Shown: positions 26,500-34,607 of the stretch, one piece after another | Layout of the letters: each line of letters starts with the position of its first letter | Numbering within the stretch: the first letter of the stretch is position 1 | NCBI GenBank assembly: GCA_965262395.1 | Contig: OZ253531.1 | Location: forward strand, 1-64,000 | Direction of reading: 5' to 3' | Length of the DNA stretch: 64,000 nt | From: CBDHFF01 sp965262395 | Lineage (GTDB): Bacteria > Pseudomonadota > Alphaproteobacteria > Rickettsiales > Anaplasmataceae | The notes under the pieces: model-generated | The model's input: the letters and a program-made list of their open reading frames with translations, nothing else | Database searches by the model: none | What the model was told of the DNA's origin: nothing | Position numbers and translations under genes: made by a program

Positions 26500-27015
26500 T
26501 CATTGCTGCCCTAATGCTGCCACATGTTCAATCTCTATATTGCCCTCATTCAGCCCCACAAGATTACGTACAAAAGAAAGATCTTGACCAGGAGGACCAT
26601 CGTCATTATTACAAATACACTTTCTTGCACCATCATGATTTTCTAGACTTATTTTCAAATGAAAATTATCCCCTATACCATCTCTAACAAGACTTAAATT
26701 TATTGGAATATTAGTTTCTTCTAACAAAGAACGACTCAGATCAGATAAAGCTTTTACAACGGATTGATAAGAATCATCATTAACTAAGAATGATTCTTCT
26801 AAATGTAGATTCATTGCATTAGCATTAAACAAAGTACAACAAACTTTCTGAAAGAATGGTTTGTCTTTTATCACAGGAAGGAAAGTTTGAGCAATACTCC
26901 CCATATCATTCTTAAAATCAAGAACCGCACGCCCAACAGCACAAACGAATATACACCTAAAATATAATAACGAAACAATATTTCTCTGATCGTGAATTCC
27001 AAAAGCAGCACCCAT
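26500..27015 (-). CDS. Unknown small protein of the hypothetical cluster
   Basis: About 171 residues from the ATG at 27015 (MGAAFGIHDQ); a TTG at 27019-27021 would add two residues. No recognised domain; the middle weakly resembles the 188-residue protein at 21492-22058. A 38-bp near-perfect palindrome begins 15 bp upstream of the ATG and is likely its operator. Confidence 0.55.
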   Translation of the reverse strand: MGAAFGIHDQRNIVSLLYFRCIFVCAVGRAVLDFKNDMGSIAQTFLPVIKDKPFFQKVCCTLFNANAMNLHLEESFLVNDDSYQSVVKALSDLSRSLLEETNIPINLSLVRDGIGDNFHLKISLENHDGARKCICNNDDGPPGQDLSFVRNLVGLNEGNIEIEHVAALGQQ

Positions 27016-27029
27016 AATCAATACCTAAA

Positions 27030-27067
27030 TTGTTAACTAATATTAATATATTAACATTAGTTAACAA
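27030..27067. promoter_or_regulatory. 38-bp near-perfect palindrome, candidate operator
   Basis: TTGTTAACTAATATTAATA (27030-27048) is matched by its inverted complement at 27049-27067 with a single mismatch. It contains GTTAAC at both ends. It lies right before the start of the 171-residue gene, and downstream of the 27121-27774 gene. Symmetry and position suggest a dimer or tetramer binding site; a bidirectional hairpin is the alternative, but it has no T-run. Confidence 0.5.
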
Positions 27068-27120
27068 AAATATCTAGCAACTACATAGTTGCGGGCACAA
27101 AGTTAAGAGAGAGAGAGATC

Positions 27121-27774
27121 CTAAACCTGGTCCATCCCCTGGTGAGTGACTAATTCATTCTGGCCATCCAATTTTACTAAGCCTTTATCACCTGTCACAA
27201 GCTGCCCTGGTTTACCCCCAACAACTTCAGCTTTAGTCTCTTCAACAACTAAAGCAGGCTTATCAGGTGCTGTAGGAAGATTTTCTACTGTTGCACTTAT
27301 TGATTCATTATCTTGTGCGACATTAAAATTCAATCTTAATACAGTTAAAGAACTTGCAAGTTCTGCATTAACTTGTACAGAAAAAAGGTTTTTAGATGTA
27401 GTTCCTTCTTTTTCAACTGTTTTTACTTTTTGCTCTAACAATTTAATATTTATAGAAAAATCATCTTCCTTTAATGTATGAAAATCTCGTAAAATACCAG
27501 AGATTTTTTCTGATATTTTAGCAAAAATTATACCCTGAACATTTTGCGCATCTTTGATATCTTCTTCAGAATCAGAAAGGAATATTTTTGATTTAAGATC
27601 TAAGTTACAAAGAACTTTTTCCAGATATTTTGAAATTTCATCAGAGAATAAACTTAGCTTTAAATCTAAAAGATTAATATTAGTAGTACCACTTGCACCC
27701 CCTCTTCTCTTTTTACCCCTAGCTGCATTACGTTCTTTTGGTTTTGCGCTATTAGCTAATTTAGGACCTTCCAT
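27121..27774 (-). CDS. Unknown protein with basic N-terminus
   Basis: About 217 residues from the ATG at 27774 (TGAGGT 7 bp upstream; the open frame runs on to a TTG at 27786). The N-terminus is basic (AKPKERNAARGKKRRGGASG), nuclear-signal-like. The body alternates helix and beta-like stretches (DFSINIKLLEQKVKTVEKEG, LFSVQVNAELASSL). The tail is Gly/Gln-rich. No recognised family. Confidence 0.55.
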   Translation of the reverse strand: MEGPKLANSAKPKERNAARGKKRRGGASGTTNINLLDLKLSLFSDEISKYLEKVLCNLDLKSKIFLSDSEEDIKDAQNVQGIIFAKISEKISGILRDFHTLKEDDFSINIKLLEQKVKTVEKEGTTSKNLFSVQVNAELASSLTVLRLNFNVAQDNESISATVENLPTAPDKPALVVEETKAEVVGGKPGQLVTGDKGLVKLDGQNELVTHQGMDQV

Positions 27775-27845
27775 AAAATACCTCAAAATTATAAATATCT
27801 AATCCAAATATATTAAGTAATTGTTTTTGGAAAAAGCATAATATA

Positions 27846-29018
27846 CTAAAAAATACCTGGAGAGTGATCGCTATCGCATTCTGATGTTTCTTCAAGTAAA
27901 GATTCTGCACTTGAGGATTCTGCTTCTGATAAGCAGGGCATTGGAGCAGAAAACTTCATATCTGGATCTAATATCATTCCTAATATGATAGCTCTTGCAT
28001 TAGTAAACTTTGATCTTTGTTCCTCTTCAGGTAAACTATCAGGTCTAAGTAGGTCTTCTAAGAACTGATCCCTTTTTTCTCTCTCTGCAATTTCCAATGC
28101 AGATTTTTCACTTGATGGGGAATTTAATAAAATAGCAAATTGTGTGCTTCGTCTCTCTTCAATTAAAGAGAATATAGCAAGTTGAGCTTTTCTTATCTCA
28201 ACACTCTCTACAGTTCTATGACAAAGTAAGTCATTAGCCACCCTATGACAAAACTGATTTATTTTTTTTGTTGTATAATAATTATGTGTGATAACATGTT
28301 CACTTCTACTCACAGATCTTGTATAATATTGATCATTGGATCGTTTCTTTTTCTTATTTCTTTTCTTAACGTCTGTTGAATCTTGTTCTGTATCTGCCTC
28401 TGTCCCTATGTCATTTTCATTGTGACTTACTTCTAGTATTGTTGCCAATGGTTTAAAAGATGATTTATCTTTCTTTCTCCTCTTTACTGCATTAGAACGT
28501 GCAATTTTTCTCTGTACATCAAGTTTTTCTCTGGATTTCTCACTACTTGAATCAACATCATTATCGGATTCTATATCATGTCCGCAAATACTCAATAATG
28601 ATTGCATATCCTCTTCAGATAATTCTAAACTAAAAATTATTTGTGAAACTTCTTTTAAAACAGTATCATACACTCCATCTATATCATCACTTAGTAAAGT
28701 AGAAAATATTCCCATTTTATTGGTTTTTTTTACAAATTTTAAAAAAGAACAACCTAGTACTTGTAATTTCCATTCTTTTGACACCATATTATGTGTGAAA
28801 TATTTTTCATATAGATACTCAACTTTATCAAGCGCTGTTCCTGAGCAAACCTCTTCTGATGAATGAATTAGAACCATCAAATCTGAGTATTTAGCTATAA
28901 AGTAATCAGCATGCTTGATAAGATCATTAAATCTTATATCTTTAGAAGTAGTAATAGATTCATATAGCTCTGTAAGCTTAGAAGGTGAAACCTCTTCTAT
29001 ATAAGAATGATTTGTCAT
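27846..29018 (-). CDS. Unknown protein with very basic central region
   Basis: About 390 residues from the ATG at 29018; a TTG at 29036 is possible. The helical N-terminal half leads to a Lys/Arg-rich part (ARSNAVKRRKKDKSSF and VKKRNKKKKRSNDQ, about residues 180-240), then a helical C-terminal region and an acidic Ser/Glu tail (SEAESSSAESLLEETSECD). Basic clusters look like nuclear signals. No known domain, no signal peptide. Confidence 0.55.
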   Translation of the reverse strand: MTNHSYIEEVSPSKLTELYESITTSKDIRFNDLIKHADYFIAKYSDLMVLIHSSEEVCSGTALDKVEYLYEKYFTHNMVSKEWKLQVLGCSFLKFVKKTNKMGIFSTLLSDDIDGVYDTVLKEVSQIIFSLELSEEDMQSLLSICGHDIESDNDVDSSSEKSREKLDVQRKIARSNAVKRRKKDKSSFKPLATILEVSHNENDIGTEADTEQDSTDVKKRNKKKKRSNDQYYTRSVSRSEHVITHNYYTTKKINQFCHRVANDLLCHRTVESVEIRKAQLAIFSLIEERRSTQFAILLNSPSSEKSALEIAEREKRDQFLEDLLRPDSLPEEEQRSKFTNARAIILGMILDPDMKFSAPMPCLSEAESSSAESLLEETSECDSDHSPGIF

Positions 29019-29081
29019 AAATTTTGTTAATAACAAATTAGCGTCTTTAATATCTGTCTTTATGCTTTCTACTCTATGTTT

Positions 29082-29468
29082 TTAAATCTTATTCTTAGCA
29101 GAAAATAAACAATCCATTCCACGATATAGCATAAATTTATAAAGTGCACCTATTGTGCATTTTGTCTTGTGTTCATTTGAGCGAAATTTAATACGTAACT
29201 CCAATGGATTGTTGAATTCTTTCATTTTCATATCAAAAGCTTCTTCCTTATGAAAAGCCTGTAAAATATCTATAATATACTCTATATCTCGTTTAGATTG
29301 TTCCAAACAAATCTGTTGCCTATCAAAATAATCCATCACTTTTCCATAGAATGAGTCTATAACTTGACATAGATCACTCAGTTCTTTAAGTTCTGGGTGA
29401 AGATCTTTATCTGAAAAAAATAATTCTATAATTCTGTCAGTTCTACCAGCTGGAAATGAATCACTCAT
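29082..29468 (-). CDS. Unknown small protein of the hypothetical cluster
   Basis: 128 residues, charged and helical (YFDRQQICLEQSKRDIEYIID). No known domain. It is the first gene of the minus-strand block that runs down to 20748, and is 63 bp before the 390-residue gene. Confidence 0.5.
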   Translation of the reverse strand: MSDSFPAGRTDRIIELFFSDKDLHPELKELSDLCQVIDSFYGKVMDYFDRQQICLEQSKRDIEYIIDILQAFHKEEAFDMKMKEFNNPLELRIKFRSNEHKTKCTIGALYKFMLYRGMDCLFSAKNKI

Positions 29469-29550
29469 AAAATAACCAAATAAGGTATTTACTTACAATA
29501 TTATAACTCAAAACAACAAATATAGAAAGATATTCTATATTAATTAATGA

Positions 29551-30300
29551 TTACCCAAGAAAAATTACTTTTAGATAATTGGATATACTAGTTGCAACAG
29601 TAAATAGCGCTATTTGAATACCACGACAAATTGCACCAGAAAAAAGCTTATGTGTTCCAATTACTTTTATATCATTTATAAATTTAGTAATATTATACTT
29701 ACGTTCATCTTCACCGAATTTTCTAGTAACGTAAACATCGACTGTCAAAGACAATATTCCAGCTGCAAAACCAGTTATAATAGAAAGCGCTGTAACTTGT
29801 GCGAAAGATAGGTTAAATGCGCTTGCAAGTTCATCACAAATACATGCCGGAAACCAGTAGATAAAATTTCTAGAAAAAACAGGAATGACTATATCAAAAA
29901 CTGTCATATTTGTTCTAGATATAATCTTATTTCTTAATATTTCTCTAGATTCAAGATTTATAGTAACAGAAGTTTCAAAAAAGGAAGCAATTGCGGCTAG
30001 AATAAATGCTCCAATCCATAAATTACTCTGCATAATAAAAGAATATACATAAACAGCCAGCGGATATATGGAGGAAGAGGCCCCATTCATCAAGGTATAT
30101 GGAACTATACCTCTAAAAAATATCTTAAATCCATAATTTCCATAGTAATTGCTGATTATACTACGATATGACTCATTATCTCCATTTTGTTTGTGTATTT
30201 TGATAAATTGTATTCCAGATAAAGGCATGGAAAAGGCCATCGTCACCAATCCGTAAATTAAAAAAGTAAATAAAATCTCATTCAGAAGTTCTAATATCAT
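29551..30300 (-). CDS. Mitochondrial-carrier-like (SLC25 fold) membrane protein
   Basis: 249 residues. The C-terminal third, AAGILSLTVDVYVTRKFGED then HKLFSGAICRGIQIALF (about 179-233), has the spacing of a mitochondrial carrier repeat: odd helix with PxDxxKxR, loop, FxG..xRG. The Pro is replaced (T-V-D). The N-terminal third (MPLSGIQFIKIHKQ then IFFRGIVPY, about 25-68) and a middle block (ETSVTINLESREILRN) look like the other two repeats. Several residues of the salt-bridge network are lost. It is a paralog of 30371-31138. Carriers are rare in bacteria; Legionella LncP is the known example. Confidence 0.6.
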   Translation of the reverse strand: MILELLNEILFTFLIYGLVTMAFSMPLSGIQFIKIHKQNGDNESYRSIISNYYGNYGFKIFFRGIVPYTLMNGASSSIYPLAVYVYSFIMQSNLWIGAFILAAIASFFETSVTINLESREILRNKIISRTNMTVFDIVIPVFSRNFIYWFPACICDELASAFNLSFAQVTALSIITGFAAGILSLTVDVYVTRKFGEDERKYNITKFINDIKVIGTHKLFSGAICRGIQIALFTVATSISNYLKVIFLG

Positions 30301-30370
30301 GAGAAAACAATAAATTTTTGAAAAACACCGTGAAAATTATATAATAAATAATATTTATTATCAACAAATA

Positions 30371-31138
30371 TTAGGTATAGAAAATGGTTTTAATTATATA
30401 GCCAGAGAAAATAATAATTAAATTATAAAAAGACATCTGGATACCTCTAGGAACTACACCTGTAAACATTTTATAAAAACCTAGCTCTCTGGTTTCTTTA
30501 ATAAATTTAGCAACACTATAACACTTCTCATCTTCTCCATATTTTCTGGTTAAATAAACATCAAACGGCAAAGAAATGAACCCTGCAACAAAGCCAAAAA
30601 AGAAAGAGTAAGTAGCAGCATTTGTAAAACTAATTACATCATATCTAAGCAACTCATCAGAAAATGTTACAGGCAGCCAGTTTATAAAATTTCTAATAAA
30701 GGAAGGGTATAATATAGAAATAATACCCATATTAGTGAAATTTTTTATCTTATTTCTTAATATCTCTTTGGTTTCAAAATATATAGTTGCAGCAGTTTCA
30801 ATCATTGCAGAAATTATAGTTAAAGTCACAGCAGAAACAAATATATTCCCATAGAAATACTTATTCATAATCAGTGCTATTGGATAAACTACAACTGATA
30901 ATCCTATAATTGTAGAATAAGGGACAACCCCACGAAAAAAGATTTGTACCCCATATTTATTATAATTATATTTTATAATATCAGAATATTTATTCTTAAA
31001 ATCATTTTGCTTCTGTATTTTTATGAACTGTACTGCCGACATAGGTATAGCCGTCATCACAGACATTACTGTGTAAATAAGTAGTTCAATTATCTCTTGG
31101 GAGAAAGACACAAATATTTCACAAATTACAAACAACAA
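30371..31138 (-). CDS. Mitochondrial-carrier-like (SLC25 fold) membrane protein
   Basis: 255 residues as drawn from a TTG; a GTG at 31111 matches the paralog's start better. Repeat 3 is nearly canonical: AGFISLPFDVYLTRKYGED (186-204), SVAKFIKETRELGFYKMFTG and VVPRGIQM (228-235). Repeat 1 is IPMSAVQFIKIQKQ (31-44), with IFFRGVVPY (66-74). Repeat 2 is degenerate (ETAATIYFETKEILRN, IRNFINWLP). It is somewhat shorter than the ~300 residues of typical carriers. Likely an integral membrane protein; whether it acts in the bacterium or in host mitochondria is unknown. Confidence 0.65.
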   Translation of the reverse strand: MLFVICEIFVSFSQEIIELLIYTVMSVMTAIPMSAVQFIKIQKQNDFKNKYSDIIKYNYNKYGVQIFFRGVVPYSTIIGLSVVVYPIALIMNKYFYGNIFVSAVTLTIISAMIETAATIYFETKEILRNKIKNFTNMGIISILYPSFIRNFINWLPVTFSDELLRYDVISFTNAATYSFFFGFVAGFISLPFDVYLTRKYGEDEKCYSVAKFIKETRELGFYKMFTGVVPRGIQMSFYNLIIIFSGYIIKTIFYT

Positions 31139-31171
31139 TTTTAATTAAATATGATGATAATTACAAGTTTT

Positions 31172-32155
31172 TTATGCTTCTTTCCTTATAAAATCTATCA
31201 ACTTAGATACATTATTCTCAGGAGTTTCAGGTATTATCCCGTGACCCAAATTAAAAATGAATCTTTCATCATGATTTAAAATATCTAAAATTCTTCTTGT
31301 TTCACGTATAGATTCTTCAATATCATATGCAAGAAGAAAAGGATTTAAATTACCTTGTAAAATTACATGCTTCTGCAAATGATCTCTAGCCCACTTCAGT
31401 GGAACGCTGTAATCTATAGTCATTATATCGACACCAGATAATATCGCATAATCTTCGTATAAAATACCAGCACCTTTCGGAAATCCCATCACTTTAATCT
31501 GAGGAAATTCTTCTTTAAGTTTAGATACTAAATTTCTTGTTGGCTCTATTACAAAATCAAAGAATTCTTTTTTAGATAAACAACCTGAGTTACTATCAAA
31601 CAATTTAATTACATTAACACCGGCTTTGATCTGTTCTTTAAGATGACTAAAAGTCATCTCAGTTATAAAATCTATTAGCTCTTTAAATTGTTTTGGATTA
31701 GAGTAAATAAATTTTCTTGCCTGTAAACAGTTTCCTGGACTTTGTTTGTGTATATAATAACTTAACATAGTCCATGGTGCGCCAGCAAATCCTATCAGCT
31801 GTTTACTATCTGACAGATTTTTTCTAACTCTACTTATTGCACTAAATAGCGGCAATAATTTTTGTCTTACTTGATCAAAATTCTTAGAAATTAAATCATC
31901 ATGTTCAATCTGCTTTATTACTGGCCCTATTCCAGTTTTAAATTCTATCTCTACAGCCAGCGCATCTAATATCAATAATATATCAGAAAATATAATTGCA
32001 TAATCCATATCGAAGCTATCTATGGGTTGCATAGTTATTTCACATACAGCTTCTTCGTTATAGCACATATTTATAAAGTTGGCATAGTTTTTTCTTATAT
32101 TCATGTACTTTTCCATATATCTACCTGCTTGGCGCATCATCCAAATTTTTACCAT
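31172..32155 (-). CDS. hemE: Uroporphyrinogen decarboxylase
   Basis: Decarboxylates uroporphyrinogen III to coproporphyrinogen III in haem synthesis. Motifs: WMMRQAGRYMEKY (substrate-binding Arg), DYAIIFSDIL, GFAGAPWTMLSYYI, IKLFDSNSGCLS, GFPKGAG, LQGNLNP, FNLGHGIIPETP. I chose the ATG at 32155 because GGAG lies 7 bp upstream, within a longer frame from a GTG at 32167. The N-terminus is about 20 residues shorter than in E. coli, but the active-site Arg block is complete. It faces the very AT-rich gap. Confidence 0.9.
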   Translation of the reverse strand: MVKIWMMRQAGRYMEKYMNIRKNYANFINMCYNEEAVCEITMQPIDSFDMDYAIIFSDILLILDALAVEIEFKTGIGPVIKQIEHDDLISKNFDQVRQKLLPLFSAISRVRKNLSDSKQLIGFAGAPWTMLSYYIHKQSPGNCLQARKFIYSNPKQFKELIDFITEMTFSHLKEQIKAGVNVIKLFDSNSGCLSKKEFFDFVIEPTRNLVSKLKEEFPQIKVMGFPKGAGILYEDYAILSGVDIMTIDYSVPLKWARDHLQKHVILQGNLNPFLLAYDIEESIRETRRILDILNHDERFIFNLGHGIIPETPENNVSKLIDFIRKEA

Positions 32156-32554
32156 ATTTATCTCCACTATTTCTTAAACAAAACAATTATAAATATATTA
32201 TATATAATAATATTATATATATATAGATATAAGGGAGATATTTATGTTAATTATTTTTTTTTAACAAAATCTTCCACAATTTAATCAAGTGTAAATAAAT
32301 GTTAATTTATATGTGTATAATAATTTTAAATACATTTAAAATCTTATTTATTTATAAGTATAATTTTAGTTAAAAGTTATGTTTTTATGTATTAAGTGTG
32401 ATTAATAAATTATATTTTTAACAGTATAAAAACACTGTCATAAAGTTTGTATAAAATATAATAAAAATCTATTATTAAAACTATTAACATTATTTTAACG
32501 GATAAAAAATACATTTGTATAGATTAAGAGTAAATGAAATCCTGGATGTGAGTT
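32156..32554. other. Very AT-rich gap beside hemE, candidate replication origin
   Basis: About 400 bp with only some 12-15 % G+C in the lines I counted, clearly below its surroundings. It is flanked by divergent hemE and a mitofilin-like gene. In Caulobacter and Rickettsia prowazekii the origin lies next to hemE. The gap holds a perfect CtrA-type site and one weak DnaA-box-like sequence (TCTTCCACA near 32270, two mismatches to TTATCCACA). No cluster of good DnaA boxes is visible, so an ordinary divergent promoter region is the main alternative. Confidence 0.4.
32484..32499 (+). promoter_or_regulatory. CtrA-type box TTAA-N7-TTAAC
   Basis: TTAA CATTATT TTAAC matches the alphaproteobacterial CtrA consensus exactly. 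In such AT-rich DNA it could occur by chance; its place in the hemE-adjacent gap gives it some weight. Confidence 0.35.
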
Positions 32555-33265
32555 ATGATTTTGAAAATAAATAAATTTATGAGATGGAGTAATTTTCTTT
32601 CGGGAATAATTGTAACTTGTATGACATTATCATTACTATATTTTGTAAAAAATATTGAAAAATATGTAGAAGATGTTGACAATAAATTAGACAACGTTTT
32701 TTTAAATAAAGAACATTATAATGAAGTTCTATTTAATATTGAAAACGATTTAAAAAAAGAACCAAATACGGTAATTAAATACATTGAAAGAAATAATTGT
32801 AGTAATGAAAAGTATTATCCAAGATTAATCTTAGATATATTTAGAATGTCAGAAAATGCAAAAAATGGGATAATTTTTTCTAGTTTACTCACTTCAATTA
32901 CTGAACGATTAAATAATAATGAGGATAATAATTCATCTATTTTAAATTTAATTAAGGAAGAGAAATTTATAAGCCTTGCTGGTAAAGAAATTTCGAGTAG
33001 AGATAAAATAAGAAAAACTATTCAATTATTAGAAGATTCTGGATCTTTTATAACAGAAAATTACTTCTTTAAAATTTCTAAAAGAAATAATAAGGAAGAT
33101 TTAATAAAAATCATAGAACTTATTGACGAAGAAAAGGAATTACCAGTCATTAACAAAGATGATTTTTCAGTTAAGTATGAAGATATAATTAATAGTATTG
33201 AGGATAGGATATATGTAGATAATGTGATAAAAAAACTTATAAATATTCTTAATAATAACTATTAG
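32555..33265 (+). CDS. Mitofilin (Mic60)-like membrane protein
   Basis: 236 residues with one N-terminal membrane helix (FLSGIIVTCMTLSLLYFV) followed by a charged helical region. Sequence similarity to any family is not obvious by eye; the call rests on topology and on position directly before hemY, where alphaproteobacteria carry a COG4223/Mic60-like gene. If right, it shapes inner-membrane contacts. It is short for the family, as expected in a reduced genome. Confidence 0.45.
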   Translation: MILKINKFMRWSNFLSGIIVTCMTLSLLYFVKNIEKYVEDVDNKLDNVFLNKEHYNEVLFNIENDLKKEPNTVIKYIERNNCSNEKYYPRLILDIFRMSENAKNGIIFSSLLTSITERLNNNEDNNSSILNLIKEEKFISLAGKEISSRDKIRKTIQLLEDSGSFITENYFFKISKRNNKEDLIKIIELIDEEKELPVINKDDFSVKYEDIINSIEDRIYVDNVIKKLINILNNNY

Positions 33266-33277
33266 TGTTAGAGCGTC

Positions 33278-34531
33278 ATGATTTATATATTATTGTTTTT
33301 CATACTAACTATGATTTTCTCCTTTATTTCAATAAATAGTATTGCAGTAATGATTGAGATGCAGGACTATTTAATTGAAACAACAACATCTTTTTTAGTT
33401 TTATCGTTTTTAATATTAGTTATGGTTATTTATATATTATTTGAGATATTTCTTATTCCTAAAAAAAGTTCTTTAGAAAAGTCTTACTTGAATAAATTAT
33501 TCATAACTTGCTTTAATATGAATATATTTCATCAAATAGGCTTTATTGATAAATATCAATATTCTGCAAAATATATAAGCAACACCTTAGATAGAAATTC
33601 AATGTTAGTAAAACTTTTTAAAATAAAAAAACAATTATTAACAAATGAAAAAAATTTAACAGAAGATGATTTAATAGAAATAATGGAAAATAAAAATACT
33701 AAGTTCTTGGGTAGTTACTACTTAATAAATTTTTTGAAAAAAAGAGGCAACTATTTGCTTCTAAAAGATGTGTTAAATAAAATAGAAAATGATGATCCAA
33801 ATTATCATACATATTTATTACCAATAAAATTGGATATTTTAATCAGAGAAAATAGCTGGTTAAAAGCAGCGGAATGTTTGCATAATATTATTGATAATGG
33901 CGTTAAGATAGATTTTGATACAAAGAGAAAATTAGCAGTAATTTACTACATTATTGCAGATGAATTTTTCAAAAATGATAATGATATAGATAAAGCAATA
34001 ATTTATTTAAATAAATCTATATCTGTTAAAAATGGAATATTGGGAGTTGTTTTAAAATTATCTGATCTGCTTAAATTAAAATCTAAGCAGAAGGAAGCTC
34101 TTAGTTTGTTGAATAAATATTATAAGGTAAGTCCTCACAGAGATATAGTTCGTAAATACTTTGGAATTTCAGGTTATAATGTAGAAAACTTTCTGTATAC
34201 AGTAGAAGAATTGTTAAATATCAACGGGGATAATAGATATATATATGATGTTGCAGCGGAGATATCAATTGATTTTGAAATGTTTAGTCACTCAAAAGAT
34301 TTTATAGACAAATCTTTTGAATTTGGTGAAAACTTTACTAATCTGATGATAATAACTAGATTATTTATAATACTAGGAGAAAAGGATAATGCAAACTTAT
34401 ATATAACTAAACTTTCCAACATTAATATATCAGATTACTGGATTTGCAAATCATGTTATAAAAAACACATTGAATGGAATTATAAGTGTGATAATTGCGA
34501 CAGCTTCGATAGTTTGTATTGGTATGAATAG
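33278..34531 (+). CDS. hemY: HemY-type TPR membrane protein
   Basis: 417 residues. Two N-terminal membrane helices (YILLFFILTMIFSFI, LVLSFLILVMVIYILF) precede a helical TPR-like region (KAAECLHNIIDNG, KAIIYLNKSISV, KEALSLLNKYYKVSP) and end in a zinc-ribbon-like CxxC...CxxC followed by FDSLYW. This layout, and the tail W-x-C-x-x-C...C-x-x-C, are typical of alphaproteobacterial HemY. The role is poorly known and linked to late haem metabolism. It follows the mitofilin-like gene by 12 bp. Confidence 0.75.
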   Translation: MIYILLFFILTMIFSFISINSIAVMIEMQDYLIETTTSFLVLSFLILVMVIYILFEIFLIPKKSSLEKSYLNKLFITCFNMNIFHQIGFIDKYQYSAKYISNTLDRNSMLVKLFKIKKQLLTNEKNLTEDDLIEIMENKNTKFLGSYYLINFLKKRGNYLLLKDVLNKIENDDPNYHTYLLPIKLDILIRENSWLKAAECLHNIIDNGVKIDFDTKRKLAVIYYIIADEFFKNDNDIDKAIIYLNKSISVKNGILGVVLKLSDLLKLKSKQKEALSLLNKYYKVSPHRDIVRKYFGISGYNVENFLYTVEELLNINGDNRYIYDVAAEISIDFEMFSHSKDFIDKSFEFGENFTNLMIITRLFIILGEKDNANLYITKLSNINISDYWICKSCYKKHIEWNYKCDNCDSFDSLYWYE

Positions 34532-34607
34532 AATAATGTATCTTTTTTGGTATAATTATATTATAAGTGAAACCGATTACATTTGATTATGGTGTTGGTG
34601 TTTTGTT

